Shown here: piece after piece, positions 1 through 8,650 of the stretch
Position numbering within the stretch: the stretch's first letter is position 1
Layout: each line of letters opens with the position of its first letter
Assembly: GCF_000195275.1 (NCBI RefSeq)
Contig: NC_015385.1
Span: 1,256,501 to 1,320,500, forward strand
From: Treponema succinifaciens DSM 2489
GTDB taxonomy: Bacteria > Spirochaetota > Spirochaetia > Treponematales > Treponemataceae
Reading direction: 5' to 3'
DNA: 64,000 nucleotides
The notes under the pieces: model-generated
The model's database searches: none
What the model saw: the letters and a program-made list of their open reading frames with translations, nothing else
Told to the model about the DNA's origin: nothing
Position numbers and translations under genes: made by a program

Positions 1-974
1 TTCTGACTCAGCCTGAAAATCTTTTAGTCAAAAATAAAATTGAAACTTCTGAAAATCTTGCTTCCTTTACAAAAAAAATCTCGCTTGGAATCCATTTAGA
101 ATGTCCTGTCTGCAAAACTGGTGAAGGCTTTAAAAACAAAATTGTTGCGAGAAACAAAGATAGAACTTACCGAAGATGTGCAAACTGCGGAATGATTTAT
201 ATGTCTTGGACTTTGTCGGAATTTCAGACTGAATATAATCATGCGTATTTTTTTGAAGATTATAAAAAACAATATGGAAAAACTTATCTTGATGATTTTG
301 ATTCAATAAAATCTGTCTGCCTAAGGCGTATTGCAATTATAGATTTTTTCTATAGACTTGCAAATAGAATTTCAAAAAACATTCCTTCTGTCTTGGATAT
401 TGGATGCGCTATGGGACCTTTTCTTTCTGCTGCAAACGATTCTGGATGGCAGGTTTTTGGCGCGGACATTTCTCAAGGCGCGGTTGAGTATGTTCAGCAG
501 ACTTTGAATTTTCCGGCTAGCTGCGTAAGTTTTCCAGATGCGGATTTTGTTTCAGAATTCGGAATTGAAAAATTTGACGCGGTTACAATGTGGTACGTTA
601 TAGAACATTTTAAAAATCTTGATTCCGTGCTGAAAAAAATTTCTGAAATTGTAAAAGACGGCGGAATATTTGCGTTTAGCACTCCGTCTGCTTCTGGAGT
701 CAGCGGAAAATATTCTACTGATGATTTCTATGAAAAAAGTCCCGCTGACCATTATACAATTTGGGAAATAAAATATGCAAAAAAAATTTTGAGAAAATAC
801 GGTTTCAAAATTGTAAAAGTTGTTTCAACCGGAATTCATCCGGAACGTTTTCCGCTTGCAAAAAAAATGAAATGGAGTTCAAATTCTTTGCCAATGAAAT
901 TTTTAGCTGACTTGTGCAAAATTTTAAATTTGGGCGATACTTTTGAGGTTTACTGCAAGAAAATTAAATCCTAA
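1..974 (+). CDS. Zinc-ribbon class I SAM methyltransferase, 5' end outside window
   Basis: The frame is open from base 3, well before the first ATG at 192, so the gene starts upstream of the window. The newly visible N-terminal part holds a CPVC...CANCG zinc ribbon (bases about 102-192). A Rossmann methyltransferase follows, with motif I VLDIGCAMGPFLSAA, then MWYVIEHFKN and a GGIFAFSTPS strand. This layout (zinc ribbon plus methyltransferase) is common for enzymes that modify nucleotide-sugars, polyketides or surface glycans, but the substrate cannot be told from sequence. It is followed after 35 bases by an ATP-grasp gene and probably belongs to the same transcription unit. Confidence 0.85.
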   Translation, partial: LTQPENLLVKNKIETSENLASFTKKISLGIHLECPVCKTGEGFKNKIVARNKDRTYRRCANCGMIYMSWTLSEFQTEYNHAYFFEDYKKQYGKTYLDDFDSIKSVCLRRIAIIDFFYRLANRISKNIPSVLDIGCAMGPFLSAANDSGWQVFGADISQGAVEYVQQTLNFPASCVSFPDADFVSEFGIEKFDAVTMWYVIEHFKNLDSVLKKISEIVKDGGIFAFSTPSASGVSGKYSTDDFYEKSPADHYTIWEIKYAKKILRKYGFKIVKVVSTGIHPERFPLAKKMKWSSNSLPMKFLADLCKILNLGDTFEVYCKKIKS

Positions 975-1009
975 AATCAGTTTGCCTTTATGTCGAAAAT
1001 AATAAGTAA

Positions 1010-2578
1010 ATGAATGACCGTTATATTTTGATTTTGGGCGCTGGATTAATGCAGCGTCCTTCAATAGAAGCAGCAAAAGAACTTGGCTACAAGGCTCTTG
1101 TAATAGATGCGAATCCAGACGCGGTTTGTGTTCCGTTTGCAGATCGCTTTGAAAAAATAGATTTAAAAGATACAAATGCAATTGTTGATTTCTCTTTGTC
1201 TCTGGGAAAAAATCTTTGCGCGGTTTTTACAGCCGGAACAGATTTTTCAGCTCCAGTTTCTCTTGCTTGCCAAAAATGCGGATTTGTTTCTCACAGTTTT
1301 GAATCTGCTATGAATGCCAGCAATAAAATTCTTATGCGTGAATGCTTTAAGAAAAATAAAATTCCTTCTCCTGATTTTTTTGAAGCCGATGAAAACTATA
1401 TAAATTTATTTCAGAAAAATAAAACTCCGGAAATTCATTTTCCAAAAGTTGTAAAGCCTGTAGACAATATGGGAGCACGTGGCTGTAGGCTTGTTAGAAA
1501 TAAAGATGAATTTCTTCCGGCCTTAAAAGACGCTGTTTGCTTTTCTCGTACAAAAAAAGCTATTGTTGAAGATTTCATGGAAGGACCTGAATTTTCAATA
1601 GATGCGCTTGTTGTAAATGGAAAAGTTATTATAGCTGGGTTTGCTGACCGCCATATTTTTTTTGAGCCGTATTTTGTTGAGCTTGGACATTCAATGCCTT
1701 CTGAAATTTCAGAAAATAAAAAACAGGAAATTGTAAAAGTTTTTACAGATGCGGTTCATGCGCTCGGACTTACAAATGGAGTTGCAAAGGGAGACGTAAA
1801 GTACACAAAACAAGGTCCGATGATTGGCGAAATTGCGGCGAGACTTTCAGGCGGATATATGTCGGGCTGGACTTTTCCTTATTCATCAGGATTTGAACTT
1901 ACAAAAGAAGCAATGAAAATCGCATTGGGAATTCCTTCTGATTTTTCAGATATTAATGAAATTCCTTCTGCAAAATTCAGCCATGAAAGAGCGTTCATTT
2001 CAATTCCCGGAAAAATTAAGAAAATCTACGGCGAAGAAAAAGCCTGGGCTTCTCCATTTTTAAAAAATATTTTTTTCAGAGTAAAAGAGGGTAGCGCAGT
2101 TGATTTTCCGCGGAACAATGTTGAAAAATGCGGAAATGTCATATCATCGTCAAAAGAACGCGGGCTTTCAAAAAAAAGCGCGGAATCCGCAGTTGCCCAG
2201 ATTGTTCTTCGCCTGGAGCCGAAAAATCCGCAGACTGAAAAGTTTCTTTACGGTTTTGAGCTTCCGCAGGAAAAAGGATTTCCGTTCAGCGCATTTGACT
2301 TCAATACAAAAGATGAAAAATTTCTGGACGAGCTTGAGCAGATTCCGTTCATTGAAAAAAATCAGCCTGCGCAAAATTGTATTCCAGAAAGCATAAAAAA
2401 AATTATGGAAAAGCGCGACTGGAATTTTAGAAGCGTAAGAAATACACTTTTTCTTTTTGACAAAATTTCACCTGAGCATCCTAGGCTTGATTCAAAAAAA
2501 TTCTGGTGCTGTCTTTTGCGTGCCGGCATTCAAGGAATTTTGTATTATTCAGATTCTGTTCAGCTGGAGGAAAAATGA
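1010..2578 (+). CDS. ATP-grasp domain carboxylate-amine ligase
   Basis: 522 aa. The N-terminus (YILILGAGLMQRPSIEAAKELGY) is the pre-ATP-grasp Rossmann fold of the biotin carboxylase/CarB/PurK superfamily. FPKVVKPVDNMGARGCRLV is the ATP-binding glycine-rich segment, and KGDVKYTKQGPMIGEIAARLSGGY carries the metal-binding acidic residues. About 190 C-terminal residues follow the ATP-grasp core. Such enzymes join a carboxylate to an amine or thiol using ATP. The substrate is unknown; an upstream methyltransferase and a downstream cell-wall amidase suggest envelope or small-peptide chemistry, but that is inference. The stop overlaps the next start as ATGA. Confidence 0.85.
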   Translation: MNDRYILILGAGLMQRPSIEAAKELGYKALVIDANPDAVCVPFADRFEKIDLKDTNAIVDFSLSLGKNLCAVFTAGTDFSAPVSLACQKCGFVSHSFESAMNASNKILMRECFKKNKIPSPDFFEADENYINLFQKNKTPEIHFPKVVKPVDNMGARGCRLVRNKDEFLPALKDAVCFSRTKKAIVEDFMEGPEFSIDALVVNGKVIIAGFADRHIFFEPYFVELGHSMPSEISENKKQEIVKVFTDAVHALGLTNGVAKGDVKYTKQGPMIGEIAARLSGGYMSGWTFPYSSGFELTKEAMKIALGIPSDFSDINEIPSAKFSHERAFISIPGKIKKIYGEEKAWASPFLKNIFFRVKEGSAVDFPRNNVEKCGNVISSSKERGLSKKSAESAVAQIVLRLEPKNPQTEKFLYGFELPQEKGFPFSAFDFNTKDEKFLDELEQIPFIEKNQPAQNCIPESIKKIMEKRDWNFRSVRNTLFLFDKISPEHPRLDSKKFWCCLLRAGIQGILYYSDSVQLEEK

Positions 2579-3606
2579 AGGTAAAAAGTTTTGTTTTTTT
2601 TCTGATTGCGTTTTTTCCATTTCTAATTTTTTCTCAAGATGTAAAAGTCGATTTTCTTAAGAATGTGCAGAAATCAGGAATTTCCTTTTACTGGGATCCT
2701 CTGACTTCTTGCGGTCTTCTTGAAAAAAACGGACACAGAATTTCGTTCAGGGCAGGCGATTCTTTTTTTCTTCAGGATTACAAAACTCTTGTGCAGGAAG
2801 ACGCTCCTTCATTTGAAAACGGAAAACTTGTTTCTTCCCAGTCATTTTTTAACCTAGCTGAAAATTTCTTTAAATTGCAGAGTTCAGAAGCCCCTTATAA
2901 GATTGGCGCTATTCTCATTGATCCGGGACATGGCGGAAAAGATCCTGGCGCAAGTTCAATCCATGTTTCAGACGGAAAGAAAATCAAGGTTGTTGAAAAA
3001 GATATAAACTTAAAAGTCGGGCTAAGGCTCCGTGATTATCTTAAAAAAGCTTATCCAGAAAAAAATATTTTGATGACGCGCAGCACGGATGTTTTCCTTA
3101 CACTTTCTCAACGCACAGAAATTGCAAATTCAGTAAAACTAAAGGAAAACGAAGCGATTCTCTATGTTTCTGTCCACGTAAATTCCAGTCTTAGCGAAAA
3201 AGTTACCGGATATGAAGTCTGGTATCTTTCTCCGGGATACCGCCGTCAGGTTTTGAATTCAAAGTCAGTAAATGAGGACGCTTCTATTCTGCCGATTTTG
3301 AATAGTATGACAGAAGAGGAATACACAACTGAATCAATTCTGATGGCGAAATTTATAATGAACGGAATTTCAGCACAGGTTGGAGCATTGAGCAATTCGC
3401 GCGGAATAAAAGAAGAGGAGTGGTTTGTCGTCAGGAATTCAAAAATGCCGAGCGTCCTTATAGAACTTGGTTTCCTTACAAACAAAAAAGAAGGCTTGCT
3501 TTTGAACGATGACAAGTACTTGCAGAAACTGTCTCTTGGAATATATAATGGGCTTCAAGAATTTGTGACGAATTTTGAGCGGACCCGCGGATTTACAGGA
3601 AACTAA
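2575..3606 (+). CDS. Secreted N-acetylmuramoyl-L-alanine amidase (Amidase_3)
   Basis: 343 aa from the ATG at 2575, which overlaps the previous stop (ATGA) and has a GGAGG site just before it. The longer open frame from 2506 is not preferred, because 2575 gives a clean signal peptide (VKSFVFFLIAFFPFLIFSQ). The catalytic domain starts near IGAILIDPGHGGKDPGA with the first zinc ligand His. It continues with EKDINLKVGLRL (Glu), VSVHVNSS (His) and VLIELGFLTNKKEG (Glu), the standard zinc amidase set. It cleaves the lactyl-amide bond of peptidoglycan in the periplasm during growth or division. Confidence 0.92.
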   Translation: MKVKSFVFFLIAFFPFLIFSQDVKVDFLKNVQKSGISFYWDPLTSCGLLEKNGHRISFRAGDSFFLQDYKTLVQEDAPSFENGKLVSSQSFFNLAENFFKLQSSEAPYKIGAILIDPGHGGKDPGASSIHVSDGKKIKVVEKDINLKVGLRLRDYLKKAYPEKNILMTRSTDVFLTLSQRTEIANSVKLKENEAILYVSVHVNSSLSEKVTGYEVWYLSPGYRRQVLNSKSVNEDASILPILNSMTEEEYTTESILMAKFIMNGISAQVGALSNSRGIKEEEWFVVRNSKMPSVLIELGFLTNKKEGLLLNDDKYLQKLSLGIYNGLQEFVTNFERTRGFTGN

Positions 3607-3608
3607 AA

Positions 3609-4073
3609 TTGAATAGAAAATCAAAAGTAAATATTTTCGCGCTTGTTTTTGCAGGCGTATTATTTGGCTCGCTGATTGTTTCGGGCGCGGCTTTTTATTT
3701 TTATAAGTATCATTGCAGGCAGATTTTTTATTTTGAATCCTATGATTCAAGCCGGATTTGCACAGAAACACGTTATTCAGAAAAAAAGGACGGAGATGAG
3801 GAAATAAGAGCTTTTGTTGACGACCTTTTGCTTGGACCTATGACAAACCGCTTTAAATTTCTTTTTTCTCCTGGAACAAGAACTGAATTCTGCTTTTCAA
3901 ACGGAAAAGAGCTTTACGTTGGACTTTCAAAGCAGGCTCTTTTTGTCGATTCAGAAACGTTCAATATGAGGAAAAATGTCTCATTGCTAAGAAAAAATAT
4001 TGTGAAGAATTTCACAAATATCAATAAAATTTATATATATATCGATGGAAAGCCTGTGTTTGCGGAAAAATAG
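3609..4073 (+). CDS. GerMN-like membrane-anchored protein
   Basis: 154 aa from a TTG start two bases after the amidase stop, so translation is probably coupled. One N-terminal membrane anchor (FALVFAGVLFGSLIVSGAAFYF) is followed by a small periplasmic domain. The pattern EEIRAFVDDLLLGPMTNRFKFLFSPGTRTE and the late segment VKNFTNINKIYIYIDGKPV match the GerMN fold seen in spore and envelope proteins, often beside amidases. Function is unknown; a cell-wall role is inferred from the neighbour. Confidence 0.7.
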   Translation: MNRKSKVNIFALVFAGVLFGSLIVSGAAFYFYKYHCRQIFYFESYDSSRICTETRYSEKKDGDEEIRAFVDDLLLGPMTNRFKFLFSPGTRTEFCFSNGKELYVGLSKQALFVDSETFNMRKNVSLLRKNIVKNFTNINKIYIYIDGKPVFAEK

Positions 4074-4134
4074 CTTTTGTTTGCCTGTTTTATTTTGCGG
4101 TTGTTTTATACAAAAAAAAATAAAATAAAATAAG

Positions 4135-4163
4135 TTGACAAAAATGTTTTCTTAATAGATACT
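4135..4163 (+). promoter_or_regulatory. flaA sigma-70-type promoter
   Basis: TTGACA at 4135-4140 and GATACT at 4158-4163 are separated by 17 bases, 45 bases before the flaA start. AAAAGGA at 4195-4201 is the ribosome site. Confidence 0.7.
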
Positions 4164-4207
4164 GTTATAACAAGGCTACATCATATATGTATTAAAAGGA
4201 GCTTCTA

Positions 4208-5293
4208 ATGAAGAGGACTTTATTTTTAACCGTTGCTGCAATGATTTTGGCAGGTTCAGTTGCTGTTGCAAGAGAATCAGTTCTTATTGATTTTTCACAG
4301 CTCGATGCAGACACTGTAGCAGACGAAAACGGAAATCCAACACAGAACAGCAGAACTGTAATGGATTATTCTGTTGCTGCCGGCGCGACTTTCACAAGTG
4401 ATCAGAAAACACTTATGAAGACTTCACTGGCTCTTCCTGAATGGGAAGTTTTACTTAATTCTTCTGCCAAGAACCCGGTTTCTGTTGCTCTTTCTCAGGT
4501 AGTTGCTGCTCCTGTAAAAGAATCAGCAGATGTTCCTTTCGCTGGAAAGAATGTAATGGGCGTTCGTGTTATTTTCCCAACATGGGCAAACAATGCAAAT
4601 GCAAAAATCGTTCCTGCATTCGATATTCCTGCTTACGAGCCACTTTCTGACGCTGATGAAAACGGTGAGCGCCAGAAGCCAACAGATGAGCAGAAAGGAA
4701 AATATCTTTTTGAAGACGGATACGGTGTTGTAAGAAACGTTGGCACATTGAAATCAATTGCTGTTACAACAATGGGTATGAACTATCCACATGCTCTTTA
4801 TGTTCTTCTTAAAGACAATGACGGAGTAGAGCGCCGCTATCTTATGGGAAATCTCTATTTTGACGGATGGAAAACTCTTATTTGGAACAACCCGGATTAT
4901 ATTTCAGAAGTTCGCACTCGTGAAATCAGAGTTTACCCAATCTATCCACGCGGAATTCCATTTGTAAAATTCGCTGGATTCCAGGTTGCACGTGATGCTT
5001 CTCACATCGGAGACAACTTCATTGGTTACTTCAAAGATGTAAAGGTTATTTATGACCTCGCAATCCTTACTTCTGATCGTGACATCGATGACGAAGACCT
5101 TTGGGGTATCATTACAAAGAAAGAAAGAGACCGCCAGAATGGTGAGATGGCTCGCTTTGGTAACAAGCAGGTTAACCGCTATCTCGAAAAGTCTAAGATG
5201 GCTACAGAAGAAGAATTCACATCTTCTCTTGAAGAGAACTCTGATTCTAACGCACAGTCTTCAACACAGGATTCTTCAGCTACTGTTCAGTAA
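4208..5293 (+). CDS. flaA: Flagellar filament outer layer (sheath) protein FlaA
   Basis: 361 aa with a signal peptide (RTLFLTVAAMILAGSVAVA) ending near residue 21. The mature start ESVLIDFSQL and the segments VMGVRVIFPTWANNANAKIVPAFDIPAYEP and YFKDVKVIYDLA are typical of spirochaete FlaA, which coats the FlaB core of the periplasmic flagellum. The length is close to T. pallidum FlaA (about 350 aa). The C-terminal 30 residues are Ser/Glu/Gln-rich and low-complexity. Codon choice looks like that of a highly expressed gene. It has its own promoter and a strong terminator, so it is probably monocistronic. Confidence 0.93.
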   Translation: MKRTLFLTVAAMILAGSVAVARESVLIDFSQLDADTVADENGNPTQNSRTVMDYSVAAGATFTSDQKTLMKTSLALPEWEVLLNSSAKNPVSVALSQVVAAPVKESADVPFAGKNVMGVRVIFPTWANNANAKIVPAFDIPAYEPLSDADENGERQKPTDEQKGKYLFEDGYGVVRNVGTLKSIAVTTMGMNYPHALYVLLKDNDGVERRYLMGNLYFDGWKTLIWNNPDYISEVRTREIRVYPIYPRGIPFVKFAGFQVARDASHIGDNFIGYFKDVKVIYDLAILTSDRDIDDEDLWGIITKKERDRQNGEMARFGNKQVNRYLEKSKMATEEEFTSSLEENSDSNAQSSTQDSSATVQ

Positions 5294-5317
5294 TCTCTGA
5301 ACCTTGTGTTGTGTCAA

Positions 5318-5347
5318 AGACCGTCCTTACGGGACGGTCTTTTTTTA
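5318..5347 (+). terminator. flaA rho-independent terminator
   Basis: A perfect 9-bp stem, AGACCGTCC / GGACGGTCT, with a TTACG loop (5318-5340) is followed by a run of T. Confidence 0.92.
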
Positions 5348-5388
5348 TGAAATTGAATATAAAACAATAACTTTGTTATATTTTGCTT

Positions 5389-6642
5389 ATGTCTGAAAAA
5401 AATTTTATACTTCCTAATAAACTTGAAATTGAAAAACGCTATGAAAGCTATAGACCCGCATTCAATGAAATTCTGGATAAAATTGAAAATCTGTTAAAGC
5501 AGAAAATTAATTTGCCTTCAAATCCTACTTATAAAGCTAGAATAAAATCTTTTCCTAGCTATTATAAAAAAATCCTTAGGCAAAAAGCTAAGGAATCTTC
5601 GGAAAGCATTGAGCTTGTTACTCTTACGGATATGATTGGCATACGTGTGATTTGTGCCTTTGTTGAAGATCTTGCGCTTGTTGAAAAACAAGTAGTGGAA
5701 TCTTTTGATGTAAAAGAAATTGAGCGTAAAGGTGCAGACCAGTCATTTAAAGAGTTTGGATATGAGTCAGTTCATATTCTTATTGCAATTCCTGAAAACT
5801 GTCTGCCTGAATCAGGAATTTCTCCAGAGCTTAGAAAAAATCTTGTATGTGAAATTCAGGTTCGCACAATTTTGCAGGATGCCTGGGCGGAAGTTGAGCA
5901 TGAGCTTATCTACAAGTCGGAATTCAATCCTTTTGACAAGCCTTTGAGAAGAAAACTGGCTTCAATAAATGCAAGTCTTACTTTGGCAGATATTATTTTC
6001 CAGGAAATCAGGGATTATCAGAAAAAACTTCAAACTGAGCTTGGGGAACGGCGGAATTCATTTTATGAAAAGGCTGACGAATTCTCAGAAGAAATGCTTG
6101 GGCAATCCCATCATCAGGTGGCAGACTCTTCTATTATTGGAAGTCCTTTTTCAAAAGGCAGCATAGATGACTTGGTTCTTACAGCATTGCACGAGCATAA
6201 TACAGGAAATTTTAAGAAAGCGGTTGAAATTTATACACAGATAATCAATTCTGAGCCAGTTCCTCCTGCAATGGTTTTGAGTGTAATTTACAAGCATAGG
6301 GGAATGGCATATTTTGCTCAAAGTCTTTATGAACAAGCCTTGAATGACTTTAAGAAAAGCGTTGAGTATGATCCAAAGTGCTTTAGGTCAATTTATTATG
6401 AAGGCATTGTTTATTCTGTTCAGGGGAAGGATAAAGAGGCTGTTGAATGTTTTGATAATTCTCTTGCAATTGATGCTTTCCAAAGCCATGTTTATTACAG
6501 AAGAGCGCTGGCACTTTTTAATATTGGAAACTATACAAAGGCAATGGAAGATGTAAACAATGCATTGAAGCTTGGACTTGAAAATGAAGACCTAAATACA
6601 TTGAAGCTAAAACTGATAAAAAAATTTGATATGAATATGTAA
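5389..6642 (+). CDS. RelA/SpoT-type (p)ppGpp synthetase domain fused to TPRs
   Basis: 417 aa from the ATG at 5389; a TTG six bases earlier is also possible. Residues about 25-230 form a RelA/SpoT synthetase domain. Visible motifs are YKARIKSFPSYY, TLTDMIGIRVIC (metal-binding Asp), FGYESVHILIAI and EIQVRTILQDAWAEVEHELIYK (catalytic Glu). There is no HD hydrolase, TGS or ACT domain, so it resembles a small alarmone synthetase. After a linker, residues about 260-415 form tetratricopeptide repeats (MAYFAQSLYEQALNDFKKSVEYDP and similar). The TPR part probably tunes the enzyme through a partner protein; that is inference. Confidence 0.85.
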   Translation: MSEKNFILPNKLEIEKRYESYRPAFNEILDKIENLLKQKINLPSNPTYKARIKSFPSYYKKILRQKAKESSESIELVTLTDMIGIRVICAFVEDLALVEKQVVESFDVKEIERKGADQSFKEFGYESVHILIAIPENCLPESGISPELRKNLVCEIQVRTILQDAWAEVEHELIYKSEFNPFDKPLRRKLASINASLTLADIIFQEIRDYQKKLQTELGERRNSFYEKADEFSEEMLGQSHHQVADSSIIGSPFSKGSIDDLVLTALHEHNTGNFKKAVEIYTQIINSEPVPPAMVLSVIYKHRGMAYFAQSLYEQALNDFKKSVEYDPKCFRSIYYEGIVYSVQGKDKEAVECFDNSLAIDAFQSHVYYRRALALFNIGNYTKAMEDVNNALKLGLENEDLNTLKLKLIKKFDMNM

Positions 6643-6670
6643 AAAAAAAGGCTTTTTTAGTATTTTGCTA

Positions 6671-6700
6671 TTGACATAAAATGCTGATATATGATATATT
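6671..6700 (+). promoter_or_regulatory. tRNA-Glu promoter
   Basis: TTGACA at 6671-6676 with TATATT at 6695-6700 (18-base spacer), about 35 bases before the tRNA. Confidence 0.6.
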
Positions 6701-6734
6701 CTGATTATCGCAATGAGCAATAGCTCTTGTGTAT

Positions 6735-6806
6735 GTCTCCCTCGTCTAGTGGTTAGGACATCGGGTTTTCATCCCGACAACATGGGTTCAATTCCCGTGG
6801 GAGATG
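6735..6806 (+). tRNA. tRNA-Glu (TTC)
   Basis: Acceptor GTCTCCC pairs with GGGAGAT. The anticodon stem TCGGG/CCCGA encloses the loop TTTTCAT, giving anticodon TTC at 6768-6770. The T loop is GTTCAAT. CCA is not encoded. Confidence 0.95.
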
Positions 6807-6808
6807 CT

Positions 6809-6841
6809 AAAGACCTTGATGCCTTCAAGGTCTTTTTTTTT
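6809..6841 (+). terminator. Terminator after tRNA-Glu
   Basis: An 11-bp perfect stem, AAAGACCTTGA / TCAAGGTCTTT (6809-6834), is followed by T residues. Confidence 0.9.
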
Positions 6842-6950
6842 GATTTAGGGGTTATCAAACCACTAAAAACGGCTGAGTCAAGGTCTTGAGCGTAAGCGTA
6901 TCTTGACCAGACGTATTTAAAGTAAATTAAATAGAAACTTTTTTAGATAA

Positions 6951-6983
6951 AAAAAATATTCCCCGACTGTTTGCCGGGGAATA
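6951..6983 (-). terminator. Terminator of the AspT-like transporter gene
   Basis: The stem ATTCCCCG / CGGGGAAT (6958-6965 with 6975-6982), read on the minus strand, is followed by an ATATTTTTT tract just after the transporter stop. Confidence 0.85.
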
Positions 6984-7032
6984 AAAGTTTTATGCTAAGC
7001 AGAAGTTATATTGTCTAAAAAGTTTTTGTTGT

Positions 7033-8235
7033 TTATAAAATCATTACGATTATTTTTGCTGTTAAAACAACAGAAACAAGCGCGAGCGGGTAGGTTGCTG
7101 CATAGGCAGAAGAAACTTCGTCTGTTCCTGCAGTTGCAATCAATGAACCCAACGCCGGTGTGCTTGTCATTCCGCCTGTTATAGAACCAAGGTTGTTGAA
7201 AATGCTTAGCTTGAATACATAGCGTGCGATTATATAGCCTACAACCATTGGAACTGTTGTCATAACTGCGCCGTAAATAAAGTATGAGAATTTTACATTT
7301 GAAACGAAGTTTACGCCGCCAGGAATTCCAGCACCAATAAGGAACAAGACAAGTCCAAGCTCACGCATAAAATTCAATGTCTGCTTGCTGATTCTGCAGT
7401 CAAGTTTTCCGATTCTTCCAAAATGACCGATTATGAGTCCCGCGACAAGAGTTCCGCCGGAATTTCCGAGAGAAAAGTTGACTTTTGGGATTTCAATTGC
7501 GCCGATTATGCAGCCAAATGCAACTGCAAGGAAAAATGGAAAAAATCCGAATTCTTCAAGCTGTGTAAGATTTGCCTTTGGCTCAGGAATTACTACAGAA
7601 TTTGCCGCAACAAATGATTCTCTTTCCTTTGCCATGTCGATTTTTAAAATTTTTGGAACAATCTGAACAAAAAGAACAACTCCAAGAACACCGTAAAGAT
7701 ATGCGATTCCGTATCCTGCGCTGATTGCGTCTTGATTTACATTTGGAACTTCTTTTGCCGCTGAAAATCCAGGTGTGCTTGTAAGTCCGCCTGTCAAAAG
7801 TCCTGCCGCCATTTCTGGAGAAAGAGTGCTGTCAAACTTAACAAAAATCGCCGCTGTGATTCCGCCGATTGCAATTATTATTACACCAAGCAAAAGATAT
7901 GCAATTGACTTTCTATTGAAAGTGCGGAAAAACTTTGGACCTGCAATGAGTCCGACCGCTGTAACAAAGAGAGCTGTTCCGATATTTGAAACTAAGCCGA
8001 AACTTGACTTTATTGAATTGCTCCATAAAGTGATTTTTTTTTCTTCAATTGAAAATTCTGGAAAATAATGAATTAAAATACCATAGGCAAGGGCAACTAT
8101 AAGAACACCAGCAGTTCCCAGCGAAATACCTTTTACATTGATTCCGCCGAGCATAAAACCTAGCGCGCCAATAATAAAAATAATGAAAATGACCGACAGT
8201 GTGGAGGAACACAGCCCGGCAAGATAAGTAAGCAT
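7033..8235 (-). CDS. AspT/YidE-type membrane transporter
   Basis: 400 aa, almost entirely hydrophobic, with about ten to eleven membrane segments. Two halves each carry a diagnostic loop: GGLTSTPGFSAA in the first and GGMTSTPALGSL in the second, the duplicated Asp-Al_Ex signature of the aspartate:alanine exchanger family. The cytoplasmic TrkA_C domains found in full-length AspT and YidE are absent; a short hydrophilic linker (about residues 205-230) lies between the halves. A GAGG ribosome site precedes the ATG. The likely role is exchange or uptake of a small acidic metabolite; the substrate is not assignable. Confidence 0.82.
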   Translation of the reverse strand: MLTYLAGLCSSTLSVIFIIFIIGALGFMLGGINVKGISLGTAGVLIVALAYGILIHYFPEFSIEEKKITLWSNSIKSSFGLVSNIGTALFVTAVGLIAGPKFFRTFNRKSIAYLLLGVIIIAIGGITAAIFVKFDSTLSPEMAAGLLTGGLTSTPGFSAAKEVPNVNQDAISAGYGIAYLYGVLGVVLFVQIVPKILKIDMAKERESFVAANSVVIPEPKANLTQLEEFGFFPFFLAVAFGCIIGAIEIPKVNFSLGNSGGTLVAGLIIGHFGRIGKLDCRISKQTLNFMRELGLVLFLIGAGIPGGVNFVSNVKFSYFIYGAVMTTVPMVVGYIIARYVFKLSIFNNLGSITGGMTSTPALGSLIATAGTDEVSSAYAATYPLALVSVVLTAKIIVMIL

Positions 8236-8267
8236 TTTTTTACCTCTATAAAAAATATATTCTATTT

Positions 8268-8296
8268 ATTATATCACTTTCAAATGACTTATACAA
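8268..8296 (-). promoter_or_regulatory. Promoter of the AspT-like transporter gene
   Basis: On the minus strand TTGTAT (8291-8296) and TATAAT (8268-8273) are 17 bases apart. A mobile element's target duplication begins 10 bases further upstream. Confidence 0.65.
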
Positions 8297-8305
8297 TGTG
8301 TTCTA

Positions 8306-8314
8306 TATAATAGT
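8306..8314. repeat. 9-bp target duplication, left of MITE copy A
   Basis: TATAATAGT here is repeated exactly at 8651-8659 on the other side of the element. Confidence 0.85.
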
Positions 8315-8650
8315 CAGGGCAAACGCATTATAAATGTATTCAGCATAAAACTGGCTCCCAGACACGGTTTCCTGGTTCAAAATCGCGCAATAATGGGGAT
8401 GTCCAATAAGTATCTTTTTTGTCATTCATAGGCTTTTATAGACTTGACCCGAAATTCTAAATGCATATATTACAATCATTTAGAAATTGTTCAGCAATGA
8501 CATTCAGAGCTTATTGGACATCCTCTGATTGTTGCAAAGTAACTATAGAATTGCCCGCTCACGCGGTCGCAGCAATCAGAGTGTTTTTGCCCCCAGAAAC
8601 CGTTCCTTCGCGCAAACTTTACTTAAATTATTTATAATGCGTTTGCCCTG
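8315..8650. mobile_element. MITE-like foldback element, copy A (interrupted)
   Basis: The element begins CAGGGCAAACGC and ends GCGTTTGCCCTG. The perfect terminal inverted repeat is 21 bases long. It is flanked by the 9-bp duplication TATAATAGT. It contains no open frame of note. The left arm carries GTATTCAGCATAAAACTGG. The middle carries CTCTGATTGTTGC inverted as GCAGCAATCAGAG. A 127-bp second element is inserted at 8397-8523. Related copies lie at 41470-41685 and 50947-51039. It must be moved by a transposase supplied in trans; none with matching ends is visible here. Confidence 0.85.
8397..8523. mobile_element. Nested 127-bp foldback element
   Basis: The ends GGATGTCCAATAAG and CTTATTGGACATCC are a perfect 14-bp inverted repeat. 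An inner pair, TTCTAAATG / CATTTAGAA, lets the whole element fold back. It interrupts MITE copy A. Against copy B the sequence flanking the insertion has lost about eight bases, and no clear target duplication is seen. Confidence 0.75.

Noticed and set aside
2506-2574. N-terminal extension of the amidase
   Set aside because: It lies within the ATP-grasp gene, lacks a ribosome site and would bury the signal peptide.
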